Source of the DNA: Cryptomeria japonica
Lineage: Eukaryota > Streptophyta > Pinopsida > Cupressales > Cupressaceae
Direction of reading: 5' to 3'
Assembly (NCBI RefSeq): GCF_030272615.1
Contig: NC_081413.1
Location: forward strand, 446,316,538-446,380,537
DNA: 64,000 nucleotides
The notes beneath the pieces are model-generated. The model was not told the origin of the DNA and searched no databases. It saw only the letters and a list, made by a program, of their open reading frames with translations. Both the position numbers and the translations under genes were made by a program. Shown here piece by piece: positions 33,925 through 43,554 of this stretch (position 1 is the stretch's first letter; every line of letters begins with the position of its first letter).

Positions 33925-35292
33925 TATTGGCATTATGTGAACTGCTATGAGGACATAATGACATTGTATGTTGTCATTGATGTCCATATGATGAAGAGGT
34001 GTGAACCGGCATATGTGAGAACTGGTATAACACTATGAACCAACATTTGTGCCAAAGTGAACCAATGTGCTTGTTCATGATGAACCGGCATATAGTTATG
34101 GGAACCGACATATGGAAGTATTGTATGACTACCGGTTGATGTGCTTCAAGCCTATGTGGCTCAACCAATGATATTGTGTGATGAGTTAGCATTGTAAAGA
34201 AGAACAGATCATGTTGCCACGCAAGCTTGTGTGCATGAAGGATCTTGCATGAGGGAGATTGTTCCTATCTACCTCAGGAATGTGCGAAGTCTATGTGAAA
34301 CATGTGATGGGTTATCAACCACCATAAATTCGGTGGAAATGGACAATGGAGAATGTCTTGAGTTTGGATCAAGATCTGCTACATTTAATGCAGTGTGCTC
34401 AATGGTTAGGATTGAACCGTTTGAATTCCTTAACCTAACAGGTTTAGGGTTTAGGGTTTATGCTACCAACCTATCTATTTTCCTATAAGGTCGATGTTGT
34501 ATCTCTTTCTGAGGTTGTTGGCAAAAGTTGCATGTGTGTATCCAAGAGAAGGGATACGTGATTCTTGCCAGACCAAAAGGAGAGAAGTGATACCTGCAGA
34601 GTGTAAGTGTAGAAGGTGAAGAGGAGCTTAAGAGGATATGAAATGGCATTGAGTGTTGTTACCAGATCATTATAATACCTGTTGATCTCTAACCACCTCA
34701 ACAGTTGGAAAATCCCTTAATAGGGTAGCCTTAACCAGCTTGCTGAAAATCCTTTAATAGGGTAACTCAAAGCTACTAAGTCCGGAATCCTTTAGCTATT
34801 GAGTTCTTGAAATCCTCTACCAAGGTAACCTTTAATAGGGTTTAACCTTTAACTGGGTATTGTAGCCATCCCTTAACCGAGTGATCTCTAACAGGATCGG
34901 TTCCTAGCAGAACCTTTTGTAATGTCTGTAACCAGACAAGGCTCCTAACATAGTGGACTTCTAAAGAGTTCAAAAATAGCTTGTGGGTATTCATCCCCAC
35001 TGTGGTTTTTCCCAGTTGGGTTTCCACGTGAAAAATATGTGTGTCATGTGTGATGCTTTTGTCTTGTGATACTTTTCTATTATCTATCAAGCTAAGTGAG
35101 TAACCGGTTAATGCTTGTCTCAAACATTCTTAGCTTTACCAGTTGCACTATGTTTCAAACCGGTGTCACTGTTTGCTATTCATTTCAAGTGTCTGCTGTC
35201 AAACCAGTTTTGGACTGTATTTTTGCTTGTGTTGATTCACTGCCCCCCTCTCAGTGCTGGTTTGGTACTATTCGCTCATCATTAAGTTATCA
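33925..35292 (+). repeat. D2 5' LTR
   Basis: Starts TATTGGCATTATG (TG decayed to TA) and ends TTAAGTTATCA. It is 135 bp shorter than the 3' LTR, chiefly because of a deletion near 35085-35095, where the 3' LTR keeps the segment at about 42145-42290. The C-run motif CTGCCCCCCTCTCAGTG is at 35240-35256, about 40 bases before the end. Confidence 0.93.
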
Positions 35293-35306
35293 ATTGGTAT
35301 CAGAGC
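35293..35306 (+). promoter_or_regulatory. D2 primer-binding site, initiator Met tRNA
   Basis: ATTGGTATCAGAGC directly after the 5' LTR. Confidence 0.93.
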
Positions 35307-35363
35307 ATTCTCTAGGTCTTCTATGCTATAAGCTTAACTACTTGAGGTAAAGATCCCAGTCTA

Positions 35364-36260
35364 ATGATGAAGAGGGAAGGTCCAAAGTTTAACAGAGAAA
35401 ATTTCAGTATATGGAAAGATAGAATGAAGATATTCATCAGAAGCATGGGTGCTCAACACTGGAGCTATGTTGAGACTGTCTATGTTTCTCCTACCAGTAC
35501 CCTTACCGATGACCAAAAGAGAGAGATGTAGGAGAATGGGCAAGTCATGGAAGCCCTAACTAGTAGTTTATCTGACATTGAGTTTATTGATGTTCAGGAT
35601 AAGGTAAATCCCATAGAGGTATGGGATACTCTTGAAAATATCTATGGTGATGATGAGCATGTAAAACAGGCTAAGAAAGAAAGCCTTAGAGGGAAGTTTG
35701 AAGATATGTGGATGGTTGAAGGTGAGACCATTCAACAGTATGGAATAGGGATCAAAATAAATGTTGGAGATATCAAGAGTGCAAGTGGTAAAATAGAAGA
35801 TGCCACTATGGTAAGCCAAGTCCTAATATCCCTATATTCGGTCTATGCAATAAGGGTTACTGCTATTCATGAGCTGAGATCAATAGACAAGACTAAGGTA
35901 TCCTTTCACTCCATCATAGCAAAGTTGACAGCCATGAGCTAAATAGTTTTGATGTTAGTGTTCAAAAGACTAAATCAGTTTTTAAAGCTTCTGCTATACC
36001 ATCCAGAAAAGGAAAAGAAGCTAGCACTAGTGGTGAACCAAGACAGAGTAGAGAAATGGATGATGAGGAGATTTTGATGGCATTTCAAGCTCTCCTTGCT
36101 AGGAAACTTCCTAAAGGAACTGGCAAGTACAAAGGTAAAATACCTTTGAAATGCTTTTCTTGCAACCAGATAGGACATATTGTTGTAAACTGTCCTAATG
36201 TCAACAACAACGACAAATCAGAAAGGTTCAAGAAATTCAAAGGAGGAAACCGGAGAAACT
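35364..36260 (+). pseudogene. D2 gag
   Basis: Starts MMKREGPKFNRENFSIWKDR. The N-terminal part stays in frame further than in D1 (MGAQHWSYVETVYVSPTSTL) and stops at about 35529. The main block is MEALTSSLSDIEFIDVQDKV (35547-35942). After a frameshift near 35938 the gene continues to an intact knuckle, CFSCNQIGHIVVNC (36151-36192), and a basic KSERFKKFKGGNRR end. Same role as D1 gag. Confidence 0.9.
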
Positions 36261-36779
36261 ATTTTGTGGCAGTTGGTGAAGGTGTCACAGATGAAGAATC
36301 AGAGGATGAAGAAAATGAAGATATTGTGTTTGTTGTTGTCAAGGAAGATGTGTTAGACAAGAAGTCTCTTGTCTCCCAATTTGATAATTCCAATGAGTGG
36401 ATCATTGACAATGGCTATTCTCACCTTATGACTAGTGACCGGAGCAAGTTTCTATCCTTGGAGGAGTATGATGGTGGTGTGGTTCATTTTGGAAATGATG
36501 CACCATGCATGCTCAAAGGTAGAGGGTCCATCTCTCTGAATGGAAAGACTAGTGTTGACAATGTGTATTGGGTTGATGGTCTCAGACACAACCTTTTGAG
36601 TGTTGCCCAGTTGAATGATAGTGGCCTCACTCTAAAATTCAAGAATGGAATTCACAGAATCAAAGGAAAGAATGGTGAATTGGTGGCCACCGTCATGCAG
36701 ACAAAAGGTAACCTATTTCATTTGAATGCAAATATAAGTACATGTCTTATGGCAAAATTTGATGATAGCTAGATATGGC
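36261..36779 (+). pseudogene. D2 protease and pre-integrase region
   Basis: Same frame as the gag end (36056-36772). The protease site reads WIIDNGYSHLMTSD, with Ser, Cys and one His of DSGCSHHMT all changed, so it is inactive. HFGNDAPCMLKGRGSISLNG, VDGLRHNLLSVAQLN and TKGNLFHLNANIST follow, and a stop at about 36770 comes before IWHRRLCHVNF. Confidence 0.87.
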
Positions 36780-37615
36780 ATAGGAGACTCTGCCATGTAA
36801 ACTTTGATAACATTGCGAAAGCTAGTAAGATCAAGGTAGTTAGAGGGTTGCTGGTGCTAAGAAAACTAGGTAATACCTTGTGTAGAGAGTGTCAATTGGG
36901 GAAAATGTCTTCCTCAACCTTTAAAGGTAAATCTTTCACTGCTGACAACTTGCTTGATCTTGTAGATACTGATTTGTGTGGTCCTATGAAAACTAGAAGT
37001 GTGCAGGGTGATAGGTACTTCATGATTCTCATTGATGACTGCTAAAGAATGATGTGGGTCACATTCTTTAAAGACAAGTCTGAAGCCTTTGTAAAGTTCA
37101 AAGCTTTTGGAGCTTTAGTGGAGAAGGAAAGTGGTAAAAGGATCAAGTGCCTGAGAACTGATCAAGGAAGGGAATTCACTTCCGGTGAATTCAACAAGTA
37201 CTCTGAAGAACATGGCATCAAGAGGCAATTGTCTTCCCCCTAGACTCCACAGTAGAATGGCCTAGCAGAAAGGAATAACCAGACTATGGTTGAAGCAGCT
37301 AGAACCATGTTGATTCAAGGAAAGGTAGCTCACACCTTTTGGAGAGAAGAGGTGAGAATTGCAGTCTACACAATGAATCAGGTACTCATCAAGAAAGGTA
37401 AGGATAAAAGTCCTTATGAGTATTGGACCGGTAAGACACCTGTGGTTAGCTACTTTAGAGTGTTTGGTAGCAAATGTTACATCAAGAGGAGTGAACACCA
37501 GAGAAAATTTCATGCGCAATGTGATGAGGCAATATTTCTTGGATATTCAACCAAGAGAAAAGCTCTCAAGTGTTTCAACAATAGGACTCAAAGAATTATG
37601 GAAAGCATCAATGTA
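36780..37615 (+). pseudogene. D2 integrase
   Basis: Zinc-binding region RRLCHVNFDNI..TLCRECQLGKM, then the core with Asp in LVDTDLCGPM, Asp in CLRTDQGREFTSGEF, and Glu in NGLAERNNQT. The frame is broken by stops after IDDC (37043), in SSP-stop-TPQ-stop-NG (about 37242-37256), and is then open from 37286. C-terminal YWTGKTPVVSYFRVFGSKCY and CDEAIFLGYSTKRKALKCFN are well kept. Confidence 0.9.
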
Positions 37616-37970
37616 AGAATTGATGAAACCTCTAAGAATACTAAGGAAACTAGTAGGGAGCAAGTGGTAAACGAACCGGTTGCAACCTTCTGGGAACCGG
37701 TTGTCAGTCAACTGAGTACCAGTAATAGTGTTCCTACACTGGCAAATGTAGATGCTGATACTGATGGAGATGAGGATGAAGAAGAAAAGCAAGAGGAATC
37801 CATCAAGACCATTCCTCGGTATGTCAAGCTAAATCATGATCCTAATTAGATCATATGAGATAAGGATGCAGGAATCCTTACAAGAAGAAAGGTTAGAGAA
37901 AACTCATGTATGATCTCTGAATTTGAGCCTAAATTATTTAAAGAGGCACATAAAGATGAAGACTAGATCA
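37616..37970 (+). pseudogene. D2 integrase-RT linker, acidic
   Basis: INVRIDETSKNTKET, then the acidic DADTDGDEDEEEKQEE and IPRYVKLNHDPN, with stops at 37847 and 37853. Same segment as D1 26490-26858. Confidence 0.75.
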
Positions 37971-38870
37971 AGGTAATGGAAGAGGAACTTGACCAGATAG
38001 AGAAAAATGGTACATGGTCTTTGGTACCCAGACCGGAGCATAAAAATGTCATTGGTACCAAATGGTTCTTCAAAAATAAGTTGAATGAGGATGGCATAGT
38101 GATTAGAAACAAAGCCAAATTGGTATGCAAAGGATAGACTCAAGAAGAAGGAGAAGACTATGGAGAAACCTTTGCTCTTGTAGCCAGATTGGAAGGAGTT
38201 CGTATGCTTCTTGCATATGCAGCTTTTAAAGGCTTCAAAGTATATCAAATGGATGTAAAATCTGCATTCCTAAATGGTGTACTTGAAGAGGAGGTGTATA
38301 TAGAGTAACCAGATGGGTTTTCCCTATATGAAGATAGCGACATGGTATGTAGGCTACATAAAGCCTTATATGGGATAAAGCAGGCACCTAGAGAATGGTA
38401 TGAATGCCTGCATTCCCATCTTGTAAAGATTGGATTTGAGAGAACAAGTGAAGATAGCAATATCTACTTGAAGTCTGAAGGAGATCAGATCCTGATCCAT
38501 GAAGTATTTGTTGATGACATTATCTTTGGTGGAAATGACAAGATGAGTCATGAATTTTTAAATGAGATGAAGAAAGAGTTTGAGATGTCACTGATAGGGG
38601 AGATTAAGTTCTTCATTGGACTGCATATCCAGTAGATGAAGTATGGAATCTTTATCACTTAGTCCAAGTATGTCAAAGAGGTGTTGAAGACCTTTGGCAT
38701 GGAAGATAGCAAACTAGTTGGTACACTGATGGTGACTAGTTGTAAACTATCCAAAGAGGATGACTCTGCATTGGTTGATGAGAAGGAATACTGATCAATG
38801 ATTGGTAAGTTGAACTATGTAGTGCATAGCAGACCAGATATTGCACATTCAGTTGGCATTATTGCAAGAT
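37971..38870 (+). pseudogene. D2 reverse transcriptase
   Basis: [20 protein letters not shown], the [15 protein letters not shown] acid motif (about 38238-38280), stop in VYIE-stop-PDGF, then LHKALYGIKQAPREWYECLH and the catalytic FVDDIIFGGND (about 38505-38540). Further stops at 38635 and 38662. The C-terminal YVVHSRPDIAHSV block reaches a frameshift near 38870. Not functional. Confidence 0.9.
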
Positions 38871-39442
38871 TCCAGAAAAAGTCCAAGAGAATCCCACTTG
38901 GTTGGAGTCAAGCGGATTCTTATATATCTGAAAGGAACTATTGACTATGGGTTATGGTATCCATACAATAATGATTTTAACTTGAAAGTGTTTAGAGATG
39001 CTGATTGGGCTGGTAATGTAGATGACTGGAAGAGAACAACTAGTGGTGCATTGTTCCTTGGTGGTAGACTGGTTTCATGGATGAGTAAAAAGCAAAGTTG
39101 TATCTCTTTGTCTACAACTAAAGCAAAGTATGTTGCAGCTTTCATGAACTGCACTCAGACAATTTGGATGAAGCATGTATTGAATGGCTTCAATGTTCCT
39201 GTATCTAAACTGGTAAGTATATTTTGTGACAACACTAGTGCAATTAATATCTCCAAGAATCCGGTTTTACATTGTAGAACCAAGCACTTTGAGCTTAAGT
39301 ATTATTTCTTGAGGGAAAAGGTTCAGAACAAAGAGATTGCAGTGGAGCATGTTTCCAGTAAGGAGCAGTTAGTAGACATATTCACCAAGCCTCTCCCAAA
39401 GACTACATTCATATACATAAGAGGTGAATTAGGGGTACTACC
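38871..39442 (+). pseudogene. D2 RNase H
   Basis: Open from 38841: GVKRILIYLKGTIDYGLWYP, FRDADWAGNVDDWKRTTSGA, SCISLSTTKAKYVA (the usual Glu of AEAEY changed to Lys), FCDNTSAINISKN, HFELKYYFLREKV and VDIFTKPLPKTTF. The final residues of the 38841-39479 frame come from S2, which enters after GELGVLP at 39443. The Glu to Lys change removes one catalytic acid. Confidence 0.88.
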
Positions 39443-40719
39443 TGTTTGGTCTCAAATCAACAGATTGGATAGGTCCTAAGGAAATGCCAACTCCTATGAT
39501 CAAACTCTCCAATTGACCTGGCCAACTTATAGAGTGAACCTATTTGGTTACTAACTCTCTCACTTTAGGCTCTGCAGGACCTAGGCGGGTATACCTACTC
39601 ACTAGTTGTTCCTTCAACTAATGCTTTTTATAGCAGATTTAGTGTCTTAATCTGATGTCTCCTAGTCTTAGAATGGCATAAGTTTCTTAAAAAAACTGAC
39701 TTCAGATGTGTGTATTGATCTATGTATCTTACAAAAGTATATATGTTACACTTTGGCTAAATTACCTACTATACCTACTTTACTAATCCTAAAGCTTAAA
39801 ATTAAAGGGTAACTGGTATGGTTAAAGGGTTTGTTTACAAATGATCAGTGCCTTTCCTCTTATTTGGGCTACAGAGTCTTATATTTCTTCAGGACTTATT
39901 GTGTAAACTTATGAGACAGTTTTTAAACCCACCACCTCTCGATGAGTCTGTCAATTACTGTTTCTTATGAGCTCTACTTCAATGTCTATATTGTAAACTG
40001 CTTGAATGGATTTAACCCTAACTTGTAAGAGACCATCCAAGGAATAAATACAAGGAACAATTACAATTCACGAGTAAATCTTTTTGATCCAAATCTACAA
40101 TATGAAACACAGAATTTTACTGGAAGAACACGAATAACCTTATCCACTTTTAGATAATATCATAAGCAACTACCTTCTAAAAATATGTTAACTCTCAACA
40201 CACATGAGAAAGAAAATGCAATTGGTTATTTTTGATAAAAAGTTTTAAAGTACAATATTGCCTCCACCTCTCCTCTCTATTCTCTGTTTTTTCTTCTCTC
40301 TTTACATTTTACATCACACATATATATGTGTTTGAATGGTTTTCATACCCCTTTGGGTGAAAAGACACCCCCCTTTTAAATAAAAATAATTCCAAATCCC
40401 GAAATTGCCTTAGTTTATGTAATTAATTGTCACTTTACAAGTTGTTTAGGCATATTAGAGGTATTTTAAGGCTATTTTATGGGTATATAATGGATAAATG
40501 GTCTTTAAATGATGTAAATACCCGCTTTGGTGCTTCACACTCCATTTTTTATGCCCATTATTGTGTTTATGTTATGGTTTCATATTGTGCAACAAATATA
40601 AAATATATTACTTGTACCTATTCAATATATATATATATGTATATATGTATTTAGAATTTTTCTTCCTCCTTGTCTTGGAATTTGGAATTCTAAAAATTGC
40701 AAATTTTAGGGTTCCAACA
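39443..40719. mobile_element. S2: probable solo LTR inside D2
   Basis: The 1,277-bp block starts TGTTTGGTCTC and ends GGGTTCCAACA, flanked by ctacc at 39438-39442 and 40720-40724. D1 reads straight through this point (RGELGVL then CCCTTCAGGAGG), so the insertion is directly visible. It has no coding capacity and no second LTR; the family is unknown, and I do not see the shared motifs of the other LTRs. An AT dinucleotide run lies at about 40626-40650. Confidence 0.82.
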
Positions 40720-40724
40720 CTACC

Positions 40725-40986
40725 CCTTCAGGAGGTGAACTAAAAGCATATGCTCCACATTAGTCAAGTATTGCATAGTCAAATTTATTTTGGATTGATG
40801 TGTTGAAGGATGCTACTCCTCAGGGGGAGCAACATAATGAAACAAGGTAGCTTGTGCCTCCACTTTGGTATTGTTGTCAAAGGGGGAGAAGATGTGAAGC
40901 AGAGAAGATATCTACAAAAATTGGGGGAGAAGATGTGACGCAGAGAGATATCTTTGTATATTGCCATCAATGCCAAAGGCGGAGAT
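40725..40986 (+). promoter_or_regulatory. D2 3' spacer with purine tracts and polypurine tract
   Basis: Non-coding spacer holding CAGGGGGAGCA (about 40818-40828), TCAAAGGGGGAGAAG (about 40878-40892), TTGGGGGAGAAG (about 40921-40932) and, next to the 3' LTR, AATGCCAAAGGCGGAGAT (one G changed to C). The last tract lies between AATGCCAA and the LTR start TTGGCATT. Confidence 0.8.
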
Positions 40987-42489
40987 TGTTGGCATTATGT
41001 GAACCGGTATAAGGACATAATGACATTGTATGTTGTCATTGATGTCAATATGATGAAGAGGTGTGAACTGGCATATGTGAGAACTAGTATAACACTGTGA
41101 ACTGACATTTGTGCTAAAGTGAAGTAGTGTGCTTGTTCATGATGAATAGGCATATAGTTATGGGAACCGGCATATGGAAGTATTGTATGACTACCAGTTG
41201 TTAGTCTCAACTTTAGGGTTTTTGGTTGATGTGCTTCAAGCCTATGTGGCTCAACCGATGATATTGTGTGATGATTTAGCATTGTAAAGAAGAACAAATC
41301 TTGTTGCCATGCAAGCCTATGTGCATGAAGGATCTTGCATGAGGGAGATTGTTCCTATCTACCTCGAGAATGTGCGAAGTCTATAAAATGGTGATAACAT
41401 GTGATGGGTTATTAGCTGCCATAAATTTGGTGGAAATGGATGATGGAGAATGTCTTGAGTTTGGATCAAGATCTGCCGCATTTAATGCAGTGTGCTCAAT
41501 GGTTAGGATTGAACTATTTGAATTCCTTAACCTAATAGGTTTAGGTTTTAGGGTTTATGCTACCGACCTATCTGTTTTCCTCTAAGGTTGATGTTGTGTC
41601 TCATTCTGAGGTTGTTGGCAAAAGTTGTGTGTGTGTATCCAAGAGAAGGGATACGTGATTCTTGCCAGACCAAAAGGAGAGAAGTGATACCTGCAGAGTG
41701 TAAGTGGAGAAGGTGAAGAGGAGCTTAAGCAAATCTGCATTGGCATTGAGTGTTGTTACCAGATCATCATAATACCTGTTGATCTCTAACCACCTCAACA
41801 GTTGGAAAATCCCTTAATAGGGTAGCCTTAACCAGCTTGCTAAAAATCCTTTAACTATTGAGTTCTTGAAATCCTTCAGCTATTGAGTTCTTGAAATCCT
41901 CTAACAAGGCAACCTTTAACAGGGTTTAACCCTTAACTGGGTATTGTAGCCATCCCTTAACCGGGTGATCTCTAACAGGATCGGCTCCTAGCAGAACCTT
42001 TTGTAATGTCTCTAATCGGACAAGGCTCCTAACAGAGCAGACTTCTAAAGAGTTCAAAAATAGCTTGTGGGTATTCATCCCCACCATGGTTTTTCCTAGT
42101 TGGGTTTCCACGTGAAAAATATGTGTGTCATGTGTGATGCTTTGCTATTGTTTTTCAAGCATATGATGGTTCTGTGTTTTATGCCTGTCAATAAAACATG
42201 TTGAACTAGCTATTATTATGATCTAATGATAGATTACCTGTTTATGCATAAGGGTGAAATGGTAGTGTAGTCCCGAGTTGAGTGAAAAGCTAAGTTAGTA
42301 ACCGATTAATGCTTGTCTCAGACATTCTTAGCTTTACTAGTTGCACTCTGTTTCAAACCAGTGTCATTGTTTGCCAATCATTTGAAGTGTCTATTGTCAA
42401 ACTGGTTTTGGACTATATTTTTGCCTGTACCGATTCACCCCCACCTCTCAATACCAGTTTGGTACTATTCACTCATCATTAAGTTATCA
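40987..42489 (+). repeat. D2 3' LTR
   Basis: 1,503 bp; TGTTGGCATTATGTGAACC to TTAAGTTATCA. Full-length copy (D1 LTRs are 1,502 and 1,483 bp). Target duplication tgatc follows. Confidence 0.95.
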
Positions 42490-42531
42490 TGATCTACAAT
42501 GAGATCTTAACATCAATTTATATAAACCCTA
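42490..42531 (-). repeat. C 3' LTR, part 2, between D2 and B2
   Basis: Only 42 bases, including the right D2 target copy (42490-42494) and the left B2 target copy cccta (42527-42531). It matches 53219-53260 of the C 5' LTR. Confidence 0.88.
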
Positions 42532-43363
42532 TGTTAGATTCAAGGATAGTCCCACAGACACTGAGAGGGGGGATGAATCAGTGTCTAACCGGTTTGTTGA
42601 ATATTTAAACTTATTTATAACTTTACAACCCAAAACAGTGTACTAGTAAATAAGAATAAATGCAGTAAACAAAAATAACAGAGACAACATAGAAACACAC
42701 CATAACACAAGATATTTTAATGAGGAAACCCAGTGTGGGAAAAATCTCGATGGGATTTGTGACCCACAATATTTACTCACTGGCCAATGAATAAATACTA
42801 CTTACAATAGGGGCCTGCACATGTAGGGAGGCCAACAACGTAGATCTCACTGCTCAAAGAAGAGTCTCACTGAATACAAAATGGATTATTAAATCTAGTA
42901 CAATGTACTACTCAAAACAACATCTCTAATGCTAGGTTCAGTATTGGTTTAAGCTCAAATAGATACCTTAATCAAAAACCTTCGCTGCCACTAAACAATT
43001 ATCTTCTACCATACATATTATATCATCTATTACATCTCACATCTCTCTCATTATAGAATGATCTATAAGATCTCATACATATATGAGTCTTTTACAATAT
43101 ACCATGTTGGCTTTGCAAATAGATAATTACATTTACAAAAAAATTCATATAAACAAAACTTTATCCCATGTCAGTTGGAGTGTCGGTGTGCTTTGTTGCT
43201 AATATAATTTGAATGCCGGTGTAAGCACCTGCCGGTGCTGGTGTCTACCGGTGCATGAAATCTATGATGCTGGTGCATGTAGAAACATATTGCTAGTGGG
43301 TTTCTAGTTGGTTTCCATCAATGACAACATCAACTATTATCATGAGAGTTTAGAATGCCAACA
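42532..43363 (-). repeat. B2 3' LTR
   Basis: Starts TGTTAGATTCAAGG and ends AATGCCAACA; pairs with 48732-49539. The shared motif ACTGAGAGGGGGGATGAATC is at 42558-42577. Confidence 0.93.
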
Positions 43364-43554
43364 ATCTCCTCCTTTGGCATTGATGGCAACACTCATGAGA
43401 AAAATCCAAAATGGTTATCCCAAAACTAAAATCCAAAAAGGTGTGCTCCCCTGAGAAAGTGATCTCCTTTGTACATGCATTTTTCTCTCCACTACTCCCC
43501 CTTTGACATCAATGAAAAAGGATGTCATAAATAACCAAAAGAGTACAAAAAATG
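43364..43554 (-). promoter_or_regulatory. B2 polypurine tract and extra purine tracts
   Basis: Minus strand next to the LTR: AATGCCAAAGGAGGAGAT, then TGTTGGCATT. CAGGGGAGCA (about 43446-43456) and GATGTCAAAGGGGGAGTAG (about 43493-43511) lie upstream. Non-coding otherwise. Confidence 0.78.

Larger units (their letters stand above)
33925..42489 (+). mobile_element. D2: Copia element, plus strand
   Basis: LTRs 33925-35292 and 40987-42489, flanked by tgatc at 33920-33924 and 42490-42494. It has a perfect PBS, a near-consensus polypurine tract, and full Copia order. It is a sister of D1 (most protein segments nearly the same) but has its own stops. A solo LTR (S2) sits just after RNase H. Inserted in the C 3' LTR. 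Confidence 0.96.

Noticed and set aside
40626-40650. AT dinucleotide run
   Set aside because: Short, low-complexity sequence inside S2; no further structure seen.
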